Shown here in pieces: positions 46,069 through 54,173 of a DNA stretch of 64,000 bases. The notes beneath the pieces are model-generated. The model was given only the letters and a program-made list of their open reading frames with translations. It had not been told where the DNA came from and did no database searches. The position numbers were made by a program, and so were the translations under genes. Source of the DNA: Microvirga guangxiensis (GTDB lineage Bacteria; Pseudomonadota; Alphaproteobacteria; Rhizobiales; Beijerinckiaceae). How positions within the stretch are numbered: the stretch's first letter is position 1; each line of letters begins with the position of its first letter. The stretch covers positions 186,001 through 250,000 of the forward strand of contig NZ_FMVJ01000006.1 in assembly GCF_900102135.1 (NCBI RefSeq), given 5' to 3'.

Positions 46069-46634
46069 GGGAATATCCTTGTAGTCTATGCGTCAGTGCA
46101 CGTGAGCCCGAAGGCGTGCGAGAGCACGACCTCAGTCTCGGGTTCGTCGATGTTTGGGAGAGTGTCTGAACGTGCGCCTGGCATGCCAAGGCGTAACGGC
46201 CCGATTGTCCGGCCAAATGTCGATGAAGGAATACCTAGAGCCCTATTGGGGCGATTACAAGGCATTCCGCGAAAATAGTTGCGGCGCTTTACAAATATCC
46301 CACCGATAATTTAGCCGGCGACAAGCGAAATTCCCTGAAATATTTGAAATATTTTGTCCCCTCGTGGGCGCTAGATCTAAGACATTTCCTCTCCAATTCT
46401 GGAATGTTCTTGCACTGTTCGAATTTGTGCCCCATATTAGGTTCATTCGATCCGACATGTTCGGGCTGCTCTCCTTTGCTCTGATCGAGCGCCGAGCCTG
46501 CTTTCCGTTCCCACGATTGTTATCTCCATGGTCCGCCTACCTAGGCGGACCTTTATCGACCCTTGCATTCCCTGCATTGAGTCGAAACCGACACTGCTGC
46601 CTGTGCTTTAGCCAGAGCGGCCAAAGGAATTTCT
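46069..46634. other. 566-base intergenic region: cspA leader and promoters
   Basis: No gene is supported. The left part would form the long 5' leader of the cold-shock gene (minus strand). The right part holds the promoter of the 48-aa gene that starts at 46635. The middle (about 46270-46480) is AT-rich. I found no perfect hairpin of note and cannot define a thermosensor by eye. Confidence 0.4.
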
Positions 46635-46781
46635 ATGACGACATCCAATCAAACCTCGCTCTCTAAAAAGAAGCCTCTATCTGCAAAGGCTGCCCCACAG
46701 GCGAAGACTGAACCCAAGCCGCAGCCGACCGGCTTGTCTCGAGAAGAAGTCCGCCAGATTGTGCTTGAAATGATCGGTTAA
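46635..46781 (+). CDS. Very small protein, 48 aa, with conserved-looking C-terminal helix
   Basis: No named family. The frame from the ATG at 46635 to the TAA at 46781 encodes a Lys/Ala/Pro-rich, probably disordered N-terminal part (LSKKKPLSAKAAPQAKTEPK). A short amphipathic end, SREEVRQIVLEMIG, follows. AAAGGAA lies 5 bases upstream as a strong ribosome-binding site. A perfect hairpin follows 39 bases after the stop. Ribosome-binding site, codon use and hairpin make it likely real though tiny. The C-terminal helix could be a docking peptide; that is speculation. Confidence 0.55.
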   Translation: MTTSNQTSLSKKKPLSAKAAPQAKTEPKPQPTGLSREEVRQIVLEMIG

Positions 46782-46820
46782 CCGCCGACCGGCACGATCT
46801 CTCATCGTGCATATGAATAT

Positions 46821-46844
46821 GAGACCGAGCCTGTTCTCGGTCTC
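46821..46844. other. Perfect 9-bp hairpin after the 48-aa gene
   Basis: GAGACCGAG (46821-46829) pairs with CTCGGTCTC (46836-46844) over a 6-base loop. There is no T-run, so it may be a processed 3' end or a weak terminator for the small gene. Confidence 0.55.
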
Positions 46845-46959
46845 TACGTACACCTAACTATGTATCGGGATGTTGGCAGATAACTGCGCTGGCGCTTATC
46901 CCTGGAGCCAGCGTCTTCGGTCTCAACAGATTGCGTATTCTAACAGAGATCAACGCCTG

Positions 46960-47412
46960 TCAGAGCTCTGCATCCTGCCCCGGCTTGGCGCTGTCGGGCG
47001 CTTGCGCATCCTTTACGGTGATTTTGACCGTGTGGCTCTCCACTTTGCCGCTGGCAGACCGGACCTCGTAGGCGATCTCGTCAGTGCCTTTGTAGGCAGG
47101 TTTCGCCTTGTAGAAGATACCTTGCGCAGTGGCCTCCAACTTCGGACAGCGGGTGATCCTGCCCGCTTTGAGTTTCCCATTGCGCACGTTCAACTCGCCA
47201 TTCCTCGGCGGGGTCAGAACTCGGATCGTAGGCAACGGCCCGGATGTGCAGTCCTTTTGCACGTTACCATAGACCCCAAGACGCTCTTGCTTCCCAGCAA
47301 CAACCTCTGCACTCCGGAAGGCGCTGTTGCTCTGGGCCCAAGCGGCGCCATTACACACAGCCAGCATGACAGCACCGATAGACGCAACGACGAGGGATTT
47401 CACGGGGACCAT
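46960..47412 (-). CDS. Exported protein with Ig-like/cadherin-like fold, 150 aa
   Basis: Periplasmic or surface protein of unknown role. A signal peptide (SLVVASIGAVMLAVCNGAAWAQS) is followed by a beta-rich domain. CTSGPLPTIRVLTPPRNGELNVRNG and YKGTDEIAYEVRSASGKVESHTVKITV are the key parts (cores TPPRNGELNVRNG and YKGTDEIAYEV). The P-x-G-x-L and Y-x-G-x-D-x-x-x-Y patterns are typical of bacterial Ig-like domains (cadherin-like, Big_9 type). Two Cys in the mature part may form a disulfide. The start could be one or two codons later. It is followed on the same strand by no close gene. Confidence 0.75.
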   Translation of the reverse strand: MVPVKSLVVASIGAVMLAVCNGAAWAQSNSAFRSAEVVAGKQERLGVYGNVQKDCTSGPLPTIRVLTPPRNGELNVRNGKLKAGRITRCPKLEATAQGIFYKAKPAYKGTDEIAYEVRSASGKVESHTVKITVKDAQAPDSAKPGQDAEL

Positions 47413-47486
47413 TCATGAATTCCTTTCTAAGAATAATCTCGGAGCGCAACGAGGCCATCTTACAACGGCCTCGTTGCGCTTGTTAT

Positions 47487-48245
47487 TCAGTGTTTCCGGT
47501 CAGCGGATCCGACTGTCTTGCGCCGGGCGGCTCGGCGAGAGAGCATGTTGAGACCTTCGATCAGGGCCGAGAACGCCATGGCGGCATAGATGTAGCCCTT
47601 CGGAACGTGTGCACCGAAGCCTTCCGCGATCAAGGTCGTGCCGATCATCAAAAGGAAGCCCAGGGCCAACATCACGACCGTCGGGTTGTTGTTAATGAAC
47701 TGAGCCAGTGGATTGGCCGCCAGAAGCATCGCCGTCACGGCCACGATCACGGCGATCACCATGATCGCGACATGATCCGTCATGCCCACTGCCGTGATGA
47801 TGCTGTCGAGAGAGAACACGAGATCGAGCAGCAGGATCTGGGTAATTGCCGATCCAAAGGTCATGGTAGCTTTGGCGGTGTCGAAGACATCATCGGTGGG
47901 GGTAGGGTCCACGTTGTGGTGGATTTCCTTGGTCGCTTTCCAGACCAGGAATAGACCACCGCCAATGAGGATCAGGTCTCGCCAAGAGAAGGCATGCCCG
48001 AACACGCTGAACACCGGCTCCGTGAGCGTGACGATGATGGCGATGGTGCCCAGCAATCCCAGGCGCAGGATGAGCGCCATGCCGATGCCGATGCGTCTCG
48101 CCTTCGAGCGCTGATGCTCAGGCAGCTTGTTGGTCAGGATGGAGATGAAGATCAGGTTGTCGATGCCGAGCACCACTTCCATCACAACGAGGGTCGCCAG
48201 CGCCACCAGAGCAGCCGGATCGGTTATCCAGGAGAAGTCCATCAA
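47487..48245 (-). CDS. TerC family integral membrane protein
   Basis: Membrane protein of the TerC group, linked to metal (Mn) export or supply to exported proteins and, in some members, tellurite resistance. It has 252 aa and about seven membrane segments. The hallmark [23 protein letters not shown] near residues 20-42 carries the acidic pair in membrane helices (EVVLGIDN). The second motif is [19 protein letters not shown] near 137-155 (core DLVFSLDSI). No CBS or CorC domain is fused, unlike YoaE/YegH forms. The second ATG is one codon downstream of the first. The 379-base stretch upstream may hold a leader. Confidence 0.92.
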   Translation of the reverse strand: MMDFSWITDPAALVALATLVVMEVVLGIDNLIFISILTNKLPEHQRSKARRIGIGMALILRLGLLGTIAIIVTLTEPVFSVFGHAFSWRDLILIGGGLFLVWKATKEIHHNVDPTPTDDVFDTAKATMTFGSAITQILLLDLVFSLDSIITAVGMTDHVAIMVIAVIVAVTAMLLAANPLAQFINNNPTVVMLALGFLLMIGTTLIAEGFGAHVPKGYIYAAMAFSALIEGLNMLSRRAARRKTVGSADRKH

Positions 48246-48624
48246 GGGTCCCTTTCGATCTATGATCAGGAGGATTTCGTTCGCGGATGAGCCGCGGGAG
48301 TGTCTAGTTTTTGGGGCAGCCAGTTACGTTTCGTAGGCCCGAGGGCAGCGCCGTATAAGGCTCTGCGTCGCCGCTTTCTCGCATGCGAAAGCTGGCGAAA
48401 GCCTATCCTAGGTCGTAGAAGGGTGCAGGGCCGATCTCTGCGGCCGGGGGTGGTCTTCGGGCCTATTTGTCCAGCAGCCGGCGGCTCATTCTGAGCCCAG
48501 AATCCCGGCCGCTCCCGACGGGAATTGACGAGGTCTTTTCTGCATGGACTTCGACCCATAAGCGGAGCTGTTCCTTCCTCCAAGATGATCGAAGGTGTGG
48601 CTGCAGGGTTCATTTTCAACTTCC
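48246..48624. other. 379-base GC-rich intergenic region upstream of the TerC gene
   Basis: No gene is supported. The minus-strand sequence would be the 5' leader of the TerC gene, and the left edge of the region is its ribosome-binding site. It has several short inverted repeats, such as GCTTTC...GAAAGC around the palindrome TCGCATGCGA (48373-48392). TerC genes in other bacteria are often preceded by the manganese-sensing yybP-ykoY element. I could not find that element's conserved GGGGAGUAG and CGUCA loops, so I do not call it. Confidence 0.4.
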
Positions 48625-49293
48625 TCATCCGAGGATAACCCACAGCTGGTCGAGAAAGGCATTGATGCCGGCGAAGATGGCCGATGAGATCACCGCGAGG
48701 ATCAGCAGGCTACCGATGGCGGCGAGCCAGCCGATGAGTGTGGCAAGCCCATCCCGCTCAAGAATGCCTAAAGCAAAGACGGAGATCGCAAAGGCAGGGG
48801 GCATGTTTCCGAACGGGATTGGCAGGAACAAGATAATGGCCAGCATCAGGCAGACGGCGCCAACGATGCGCTCTGGGAGGGGATGAAGCAATGCACCGAG
48901 ACGAGGGCGGAGGAAGCGCTCCGTCCTGTGCAGGATGGGGCTGAGCTTTGTCGTCAGCAGGGTGAAAAAATCACGGGAGATCGACCGCTCACGAATAAAG
49001 CGCGGCATCCACAGGGTAGGGCGTCCGAGCATCAGCTGAGCCGTGACGAACAGAAGAGGCGCGCCGAGAACAGCTGACATACCGGGAGGAAGCGGAAGCA
49101 CGTTGGGAGCAGCAAACAGGAGCATCAGGGCGCCGAACGCACGGTCGCCGAATGCTTCAAGCACATCGCCAATCCTGATTGCCGCACTGGGGCGGCTGGA
49201 GAGGTCGCTCAAAACCTCAGAGAACCGTTGTCGGGACTCCACATCGTCGTCCGGTGGCACGACGGTGGAGAAACTACTTGAGGGGGCGGGCAT
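48625..49293 (-). CDS. Exopolysaccharide synthesis protein ExoD family
   Basis: Inner-membrane protein of the ExoD family, first described in Sinorhizobium for succinoglycan production and alkali tolerance. It has 222 aa. A soluble N-terminal stretch (LSDLSSRPSAAIRIGDVLEAFGDRAFGALMLLFAAPNVLP, of which GDRAFGALMLLFAAPNVLP is the family core) is followed by several membrane segments. The GMSAVLGAPLLFVTAQLM loop and LFLPIPFGNMPPAFAISVFALGI helix pair are also family features. No exo gene cluster is present here. Its actual job outside succinoglycan producers is not known. It is transcribed in line with the small exported protein upstream. Confidence 0.9.
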   Translation of the reverse strand: MPAPSSSFSTVVPPDDDVESRQRFSEVLSDLSSRPSAAIRIGDVLEAFGDRAFGALMLLFAAPNVLPLPPGMSAVLGAPLLFVTAQLMLGRPTLWMPRFIRERSISRDFFTLLTTKLSPILHRTERFLRPRLGALLHPLPERIVGAVCLMLAIILFLPIPFGNMPPAFAISVFALGILERDGLATLIGWLAAIGSLLILAVISSAIFAGINAFLDQLWVILG

Positions 49294-49374
49294 GAGTTTG
49301 CCTATAGGGTTTCGGGTGAATTAGAGCGACTGGGCATCGATCAAGATTTTGTCAGTTCTACCGCAGAATGGGGA

Positions 49375-49860
49375 TTACAACTGCAGCAACGTGATCTGCT
49401 GGATGTCGCTCAGTTTGCGGAACGCAGTGTCGTCCTCTCTGAACTCTGGCATTCCGTCGAGTTGGGCTATATCCAGATTGTGCAGGGTTACCTTTCCGCT
49501 TTGAATGGCGATGTTATCCAGCGGAAGCGCAATCGTTTTGGCGCCAAGTCCCAGCAAACCACCGCGCTCGATCAGGACAAGCCGCTTCTTATCAGTATTG
49601 CACTCAACCACCCCGTCGATGCTACCCACCGCTTTCCCGTCCCTGCTGACGACATCCATATTTCCCAGAGCATCGACGGTGAGAATCCGCGTTACTGTTC
49701 TGAACGTCGCCATGCCGGTCGTGGAGCCGGTGGCGCTGACAGGCACAGCCGATATGAAAACGCCCGGGGGCGTATCGTGTAAGAGGGACGTCTGCGCCGC
49801 GACCAACGGCGGCGATGCAATGATTGCGCCAGCCGCAAGGGCGAGGGCTGGAAGGGTCAT
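49375..49860 (-). CDS. Exported PRC-barrel-like protein, 161 aa
   Basis: Likely periplasmic; function unknown. A signal peptide ends near LVAAQTS. The rest is beta-rich. The stretch TRILTVDALGNMDVVSRDGKAVGSIDGVVECNTDKKRLVLIERGGLLGLGAKTIALPLDNI resembles a PRC-barrel (cores VSRDGKAVGSIDGVV and GLLGLGAKTIALPLDNI). Exported proteins of this kind are common in Rhizobiales. It lies 118 bases after the DUF2076 gene on the same strand, at the tail of the stress-type locus that starts with the sigma factor. Whether it is in the same transcript is unclear. Confidence 0.72.
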   Translation of the reverse strand: MTLPALALAAGAIIASPPLVAAQTSLLHDTPPGVFISAVPVSATGSTTGMATFRTVTRILTVDALGNMDVVSRDGKAVGSIDGVVECNTDKKRLVLIERGGLLGLGAKTIALPLDNIAIQSGKVTLHNLDIAQLDGMPEFREDDTAFRKLSDIQQITLLQL

Positions 49861-49978
49861 TTTTCACTCCTTAAATGCAGACGTTTCTGCCGGCGCGATA
49901 CACCGGCAGAAGCGCAATGCTTAAGCCATTTCGGAAGCGCCTAAGCGGTCTATTGCTTAGAGCGACCTCTTCCCGGCA

Positions 49979-50560
49979 TCAGATATCTTCTTCGAAGCCG
50001 AAGTCGCCGCCAGCGTCGCCAAAGTCTTCAGCAGCGGCCTGCTGCGGCTCGGGCTGGCCGGCCTCCGCCGCGTTGGCCTCACTGCTGCCAGAGAAGGCAT
50101 TGGCAATCATATTGCCCAGCAGTACGCCGCCGGCCACACCCATGGCGGTTTGCGCAGCACCGGCCAGGAAGCCGCCTGCTCGGGGCGCCATGCCAGGGGC
50201 CATGCCGCCCATGGGGCCTGTGCCTGGGCCCATATGGTGCTGCATGCCGTGCATGGGTTGCTGATGCGGCTGGGGCCGGGGCTGCTGCCCGCCTCCAAAG
50301 AGACCTGACAGGAAGCCTCCTCCGCCCGCGGGACGGCTAGCGAGTTCCTGTTCCAGCTGCTGGATGCGGCCATGAGCGGCGCTCAATGCCTGCTCCTGAA
50401 CGACGATGGTCTGAGCCATGTAGTACGGAGCATTAGGCTGCTGGTTGAGCTGTGAGCGGATAAATTCCGCCGCTTGGGCATCCGGTGCTGTCGATTGACG
50501 CTCGACCTGCGCGATCTTGCCGAAGAGCTGCTCAATGGCCTGACGGTCTTGATGGTCCAT
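49979..50560 (-). CDS. DUF2076 domain protein, 193 aa
   Basis: Member of the DUF2076 family, annotated as periplasmic ligand-binding or sensor-like but without firm function and without a signal peptide here. The ATG at 50560, with AAAGGA upstream, is preferred to an ATG seven codons earlier. The N-terminal core is MDHQDRQAIEQLFGKIAQVE, then PDAQAAEFIRSQLNQQPNAPYYMAQTIVVQEQAL (core NAPYYMAQTIVVQEQAL). A coiled-coil segment follows (residues 60-85). The Gly/Pro/Gln/His-rich linker has GPGTGPMGGMAPGM. A hydrophobic GGVLLGNMIANAF segment comes next, then a very acidic end. It is 31 bases behind the Bax-inhibitor-1 gene. Confidence 0.9.
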   Translation of the reverse strand: MDHQDRQAIEQLFGKIAQVERQSTAPDAQAAEFIRSQLNQQPNAPYYMAQTIVVQEQALSAAHGRIQQLEQELASRPAGGGGFLSGLFGGGQQPRPQPHQQPMHGMQHHMGPGTGPMGGMAPGMAPRAGGFLAGAAQTAMGVAGGVLLGNMIANAFSGSSEANAAEAGQPEPQQAAAEDFGDAGGDFGFEEDI

Positions 50561-50591
50561 GTAAATATATCCTTTCTGCAATGGACGTGGC

Positions 50592-51308
50592 TTACTCTTC
50601 CCGCTGCCCGGTGAGGCTGAGGAGCAGCTGGAACAGATTGATGAAGTTCAGGTAGAGCGAGAGCGCGCCGAATACGGCCAGTTTGTTGTTGGCCTCATGC
50701 CCGAAGCCCTCGGCATATTGCTCCTTGATGGTCTGTGTGTCGTAGGCAGTCAGGCCCGTGAACACGAGCACGCCGATGATCGAGATGGCGAACTGCAGCG
50801 CGCTCGATACGAGAAATATGTTTACGATCGAGGCGATGATGACGCCGATCAGGCCCATGACCAGGAACGACCCGAACTTCGAGAGATCGCGCTTGGTGGT
50901 ATAGCCGTAGAGGCTGGTGGCGCCGAACATGGCGGCGGTGATGAAGAAGGTGCGAGCGATGCTTGCGCCTGTGAACACCAGGAACACCGATGCGAGTGAG
51001 AGGCCCATGACTGCCGAAAAGGCGAAGAAGGCAGTGCGTGCGGATGCGGCCGTCATCCGTTCCATGCGAAACGAGAAGAAGAAGATGAAGGCCAGTGGCG
51101 CCAGCATCACCACCCACTTGAGCGGTGTCTGGAAGATGGGCACGTAGAGCGCCGGGGTCGAGGCGACGAAGAAAGCGACGAGGCCTGTTACCACAAGGCC
51201 AAGGCCCATGGTGTTGTAGACGCGAAGCATGTGCTGGCGCAGGCCCTCGTCGAAGAGGGCGCTGCTTGTAGGCGCCGTGGTGGTCTGCCAGGCATAGGGT
51301 GTGTTCAT
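50592..51308 (-). CDS. Bax inhibitor-1 / YbhL family membrane protein
   Basis: Seven-span inner-membrane protein of the BI-1 (YccA/YbhL, TMBIM) superfamily, likely a pH-gated Ca2+ leak or stress-related channel by homology. It has 238 aa. The N-terminal GLRQHMLRVYNTMGLGLVVTGL, the middle TAAMFGATSLYGYTTKRDLSKFGSF (core YGYTTKRDLSKFGSFLVMG) and the C-terminal GLTAYDTQTIKEQY, with its conserved Asp (GLTAYDTQ), match the family. The ybhL leader motif known from alphaproteobacteria cannot fit here, because only 19 bases separate this gene from the anti-sigma factor. The gene therefore appears to be part of the sigma-factor operon. Confidence 0.92.
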   Translation of the reverse strand: MNTPYAWQTTTAPTSSALFDEGLRQHMLRVYNTMGLGLVVTGLVAFFVASTPALYVPIFQTPLKWVVMLAPLAFIFFFSFRMERMTAASARTAFFAFSAVMGLSLASVFLVFTGASIARTFFITAAMFGATSLYGYTTKRDLSKFGSFLVMGLIGVIIASIVNIFLVSSALQFAISIIGVLVFTGLTAYDTQTIKEQYAEGFGHEANNKLAVFGALSLYLNFINLFQLLLSLTGQREE

Positions 51309-51327
51309 CGGTGAGGTCTCCTAGAGT

Positions 51328-52089
51328 TTACTGAAGCTTGCGGGACAGCCGGATAGCTGCCCGCTCAAGGGCTTTTTCGCTGCCGGTTCCGGTCAGCGCA
51401 TAGGCAAGGTGGCCTGTCTGCCAGTACACCGCCGTCGCCTTCTCGAAGCGGGCCGGCATGGGGGCGATGACGTCGAAGGCAGGAGCCTGGGCGGCGAAGA
51501 GCGAAACCCGGCCGAGATCGCCTGCATCGATGGCAATCTCGATGCTGTGGCCGTAGCGAGATGGAAAGATCTGGGCGTCCCGCACCTGCCAGGTTTTTGG
51601 CAAGGGGGGCAATCTGATGCCGGTTTCGGCCAGAATCTCAGCTGGATCGTAATCCTCGACCTCAGGCTGCGAAACCATGCGGGCTCGCAGCAGGCTGGTC
51701 TCATGTGAGTGCAAGGCATCCTCCACGAAGGCGGGCGGCTTGGGCGATGCCTCACTATCGCTGATACCCAAGCCAACCTGACCGTGAGCAAACCAACCGA
51801 AGCCAACGAGGGTCACGACGGCGGCGACCCGGCGTAGCTTCAGCCATAACCCTTGCCAGCCGAGAGCCCGCTCAAGTCGGCCAGCCGCCGCCAGCAAGCG
51901 CTCGGCAGGGCGGGGCAGGGGTACCGCATGGAGCAGGCGCAGGGCATCGCGATCCTTCAGATCGGCCATGACTCGCACGGCGGCTTGCGGGTTGTGGGCA
52001 AGATGCTCTTCCACCTCGATCCGTCGGGCCGGGTCGAGCTGTTCATCGACGTAGGCGAGAAGGTCCGCTTCGGTAATGGGGTCAGACAT
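51328..52089 (-). CDS. Membrane-anchored anti-sigma factor
   Basis: Negative regulator of the adjacent ECF sigma factor. It has 253 aa. The N-terminal cytoplasmic anti-sigma domain reads ITEADLLAYVDEQLDPARRIEVEEHLAHNP (core LLAYVDEQLDPARR), with no zinc-binding HxxxCxxC. A single membrane segment (VAAVVTLVGFGWFAH) spans about residues 88-102. A periplasmic sensor part of about 150 residues follows. The start codon overlaps the sigma gene's end by 8 bases, the classic arrangement for stoichiometric coupling. Release would probably need proteolysis or a conformational signal from the periplasmic part. The signal is unknown. Confidence 0.9.
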   Translation of the reverse strand: MSDPITEADLLAYVDEQLDPARRIEVEEHLAHNPQAAVRVMADLKDRDALRLLHAVPLPRPAERLLAAAGRLERALGWQGLWLKLRRVAAVVTLVGFGWFAHGQVGLGISDSEASPKPPAFVEDALHSHETSLLRARMVSQPEVEDYDPAEILAETGIRLPPLPKTWQVRDAQIFPSRYGHSIEIAIDAGDLGRVSLFAAQAPAFDVIAPMPARFEKATAVYWQTGHLAYALTGTGSEKALERAAIRLSRKLQ

Positions 52090-52630
52090 CGGATCCTCCG
52101 ACGACGCGCAGGGTTGGGCGCCTATGCTGAGACGGCTGCGATACGTCGCTCCCTGCCTCGAAGCCCCGCAAGGCTGCGCGTGCGCGGCCCAGGCGCGACA
52201 TGAGGGTGCCGACCGGGATATTCAGCGCGGTCGCGGCCTCTTGGTATGACAGGCCTTCGACAGCCACCAGATGCAGAGCGGCACGCTGCTCGTCCGGCAG
52301 CGTCATGAAGGCCGCTTGGACCTGCTGAAGTTGCACTCGGCTTTCCTGCTCGGCGGGAGAGACGTCATCAGTCAGTTCGGCAGCCTGCCGCGCCCGGCGT
52401 GCCTCCGCCGCTTGACGGCGTCGGCCATCGACGAAGGTGTTGTGCAGGATCGATAGAAGCCAGCCGCGCAGGTTGCCGCCCGCGCGGAAAGAGCTCCGCC
52501 GCTCGTAGGCGCGGACAAGAGTGTCCTGAACCAGATCCTCTGCCTGGGTCTCGTCGCGCGTCAGTGATCGGGCATAGCGCCGCAAGGGTCCAAGCAGGCC
52601 GATAACGTCAGTGCCTTTAGTGTCGTTCAT
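52082..52630 (-). CDS. ECF-type RNA polymerase sigma factor
   Basis: Extracytoplasmic-function sigma factor, 182 aa, with the two-domain minimal layout. Sigma-2 is LLGPLRRYARSLTRDETQAEDLVQDTLVRAYERRSSF near residues 11-48 (core AEDLVQDTLVRAYER). Sigma-4 helix-turn-helix is LPDEQRAALHLVAVEGLSYQEAATALNIPVGTLMSRLGRARAALR near residues 110-153 (core GLSYQEAATALNIPVGTLMSR). It precedes its anti-sigma gene by overlap. Bax-inhibitor-1 and DUF2076 genes follow closely on the same strand. A GGGATT-N16-CCGTAT promoter-like pair lies directly upstream of the start, in keeping with autoregulation. Confidence 0.93.
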   Translation of the reverse strand: MNDTKGTDVIGLLGPLRRYARSLTRDETQAEDLVQDTLVRAYERRSSFRAGGNLRGWLLSILHNTFVDGRRRQAAEARRARQAAELTDDVSPAEQESRVQLQQVQAAFMTLPDEQRAALHLVAVEGLSYQEAATALNIPVGTLMSRLGRARAALRGFEAGSDVSQPSQHRRPTLRVVGGSDV

Positions 52631-52637
52631 GCGAGGT

Positions 52638-52665
52638 ATACGGAGCTGCTTGAAAGGCTAATCCC
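52638..52665 (-). promoter_or_regulatory. Candidate ECF-type promoter of the sigma-factor operon
   Basis: On the minus strand GGGATT (52665-52660) and CCGTAT (52643-52638) are 16 bases apart, as in many alphaproteobacterial ECF promoters. The expected start of transcription would be within a base or two of the annotated ATG at 52630, giving a leaderless or nearly leaderless message. This is a match by eye, not a scored one. Confidence 0.4.
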
Positions 52666-52736
52666 AACGCCATTCGGAATTTTGATACTGCTTCGGTCAT
52701 GCCAGTTGCTGCCTGGCGCGCGGTGACGGCGCCAGA

Positions 52737-53035
52737 TCAAAGACTCGGATGAACCAATCCATGGCGAAGGACTTGCGCAGGAAAATGCAGTGACGCAGCG
52801 AGCCAGATAAAGCTGAAGGTGGTGCCGACTTCCCAACCATCGATTTTGCCGGGGAGTCGATCGCGCAGTAGAGACCGTCAGAATCGGCCACTGCGATCAG
52901 ATCGAAGGCGTCCTCGCTGGAAGAGGCTAGAATCGCCTCACAGCTGGCCTGTCTGAGGGCGAGCACAATCTGCGGGCGTAGTTCTAAATCCTCCTCGACA
53001 ACGAGGATGGAGAGGCTGGAAGAAGCGGAATCCAA
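52737..53035 (-). pseudogene. Frameshifted single-domain response regulator
   Basis: A receiver-like frame begins at a TTG (53035) 8 bases after GGAGG and reads SILVVEEDLELRPQIVLALRQ and then DAFDLIAVADSDGLYCAIDSP. At about 52849-52856 the sense passes to another frame, where GKIDGWEVGTTFSFIWLA continues the family pattern to a TGA at 52737. In related proteins the two parts are one chain (LYCDIDLPGKIDGW-like). The phospho-acceptor position appears to read Ala (YCAID). So the gene is both shifted by one base and altered at the active site. A sequencing error could explain the shift alone. Confidence 0.55.
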
Positions 53036-53333
53036 GATCGGATCCTCCAGTTGCGGTCGCGCTCGTTGGCGCAAGGGCAAGAGAAGGTGTCCGACATCGC
53101 GAGCGGCGACCCGCTCGCCAGAGGGGCCCGGACCCCAAGGCAAGCTCTGAAGTAAGCAATGAGAATGTCCCCTGCAAGAGGAGCAATATCGGGTTTCTGA
53201 TCGTGGGAAGATCCTGTGAGATTGGACCTTTCGTCAATCCTGAAACTTTTCTGCCGCCTTCCTCAGTCTGGAAACAGACGCGCATAGGAGATAGATCATT
53301 CTACGTGCGGGCAGTGCCGCAACAGGAGGGCTC
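53036..53333. other. 298-base region without a supported gene
   Basis: This lies between the response-regulator remnant and the divergent universal stress protein gene. Open frames here lack family features. It should carry the promoter of the stress protein gene at 53334, whose ribosome-binding site CAGGAGG is at its right end. I saw no clear sigma-type promoter. Confidence 0.4.
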
Positions 53334-54173
53334 ATGAATATCCAGGATCTCGTCGTCCACGTCCCGCCCCACGGCGATGGCCCCGATCATGGGGTCAAAC
53401 TGGCGTTCGACTTGGCAAAGCATCAAGGAGCCTACGTCACAGCCCTCATCTCCGAGGTTCGGCTCAGCAGCCTCGACAACCCGTCGGCAACCAGTGAAGC
53501 GGACGAGCGTCTTCGGCAGGAATTCAATGAGCGTTCGCGCCACCAGGCCCAACGCCTTGCTCATGCTGTTTCCGCCGCGGCTGAGGCAGGAGGCATTCGG
53601 CACGAGGTCGTGATCGAGCCTGCATTCTCGTATCAAGTAGGACAGGTCTTTGCGGATTATCTCAGGGTACGCGCTCTCGGGATCATCGGTGTCAACGGAG
53701 CCCTGGAGGGAGAAACCCGCCTTATGGTCGAGACGGCCTTGTTTGAGACCGGCCGACCGCTACTCCTCATCCCGCCCACCTCATCCACTCTTGGGAATGA
53801 CAAAGTGATGGTGGCTTGGGATGCGACGCCTGCCGCCGTACATGCCGTCACGGCCGCGATGCCATTCCTTCAGGCTGCCCGTGAGGTCGTTGTCGCTCAT
53901 GTCACCGATGACAAGGCCTTCCAGCGCGGCCGATCTGGCATAGAGCTCTGTCATCATCTGTCCCGTCACGGCGTGCAGACGCAGTTTGCGCCTGTGCAGC
54001 GTGGCCAAGGAAATGTGGCCGATGCCCTGCTCGAGGCCGCCCGGGCTCATGACGTCGACCTCCTCGCGATGGGTGCTTATGCCCATTCGGCCCTGCGACG
54101 TCTGATCTTTGGCAGTGCGACACGGGGTATCTTTGAGCGTTCTTTGAGTCTGCCAATCCTGATGGCGAACTAG
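53334..54173 (+). CDS. Tandem-domain universal stress protein, 279 aa
   Basis: Cytoplasmic protein with two UspA folds, linked to stress survival; the molecular role is unsettled. The first domain opens MNIQDLVVHVPPHGDGPDHG and ends about residue 150. The second starts NDKVMVAWDATPAAVHAVTAAMPFL (core VMVAWDATPAAVHAV) and ends with the family nucleotide-site segment DLLAMGAYAHSALRRLIFGSATRGIFE (core MGAYAHSALRRLIFGSAT). A strong CAGGAGG ribosome-binding site precedes the ATG. A related protein is encoded on the opposite strand 120 bases downstream, so the pair probably arose by duplication. Confidence 0.92.
   Translation: MNIQDLVVHVPPHGDGPDHGVKLAFDLAKHQGAYVTALISEVRLSSLDNPSATSEADERLRQEFNERSRHQAQRLAHAVSAAAEAGGIRHEVVIEPAFSYQVGQVFADYLRVRALGIIGVNGALEGETRLMVETALFETGRPLLLIPPTSSTLGNDKVMVAWDATPAAVHAVTAAMPFLQAAREVVVAHVTDDKAFQRGRSGIELCHHLSRHGVQTQFAPVQRGQGNVADALLEAARAHDVDLLAMGAYAHSALRRLIFGSATRGIFERSLSLPILMAN

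Noticed and set aside
46255..46666. Open frames on both strands in the region upstream of cspA
   Set aside because: No ribosome-binding site, no conserved pattern, and overlap with each other; the region is better read as leader and promoter.
48246..48624. yybP-ykoY manganese riboswitch upstream of terC
   Set aside because: The conserved loop sequences expected for the element are not visible on the minus strand; only generic GC-rich hairpins are present.
51309..51327. ybhL leader RNA motif before the Bax-inhibitor-1 gene
   Set aside because: Only 19 bases separate the gene from the upstream anti-sigma gene, too short for the motif, and none of its sequence is seen.
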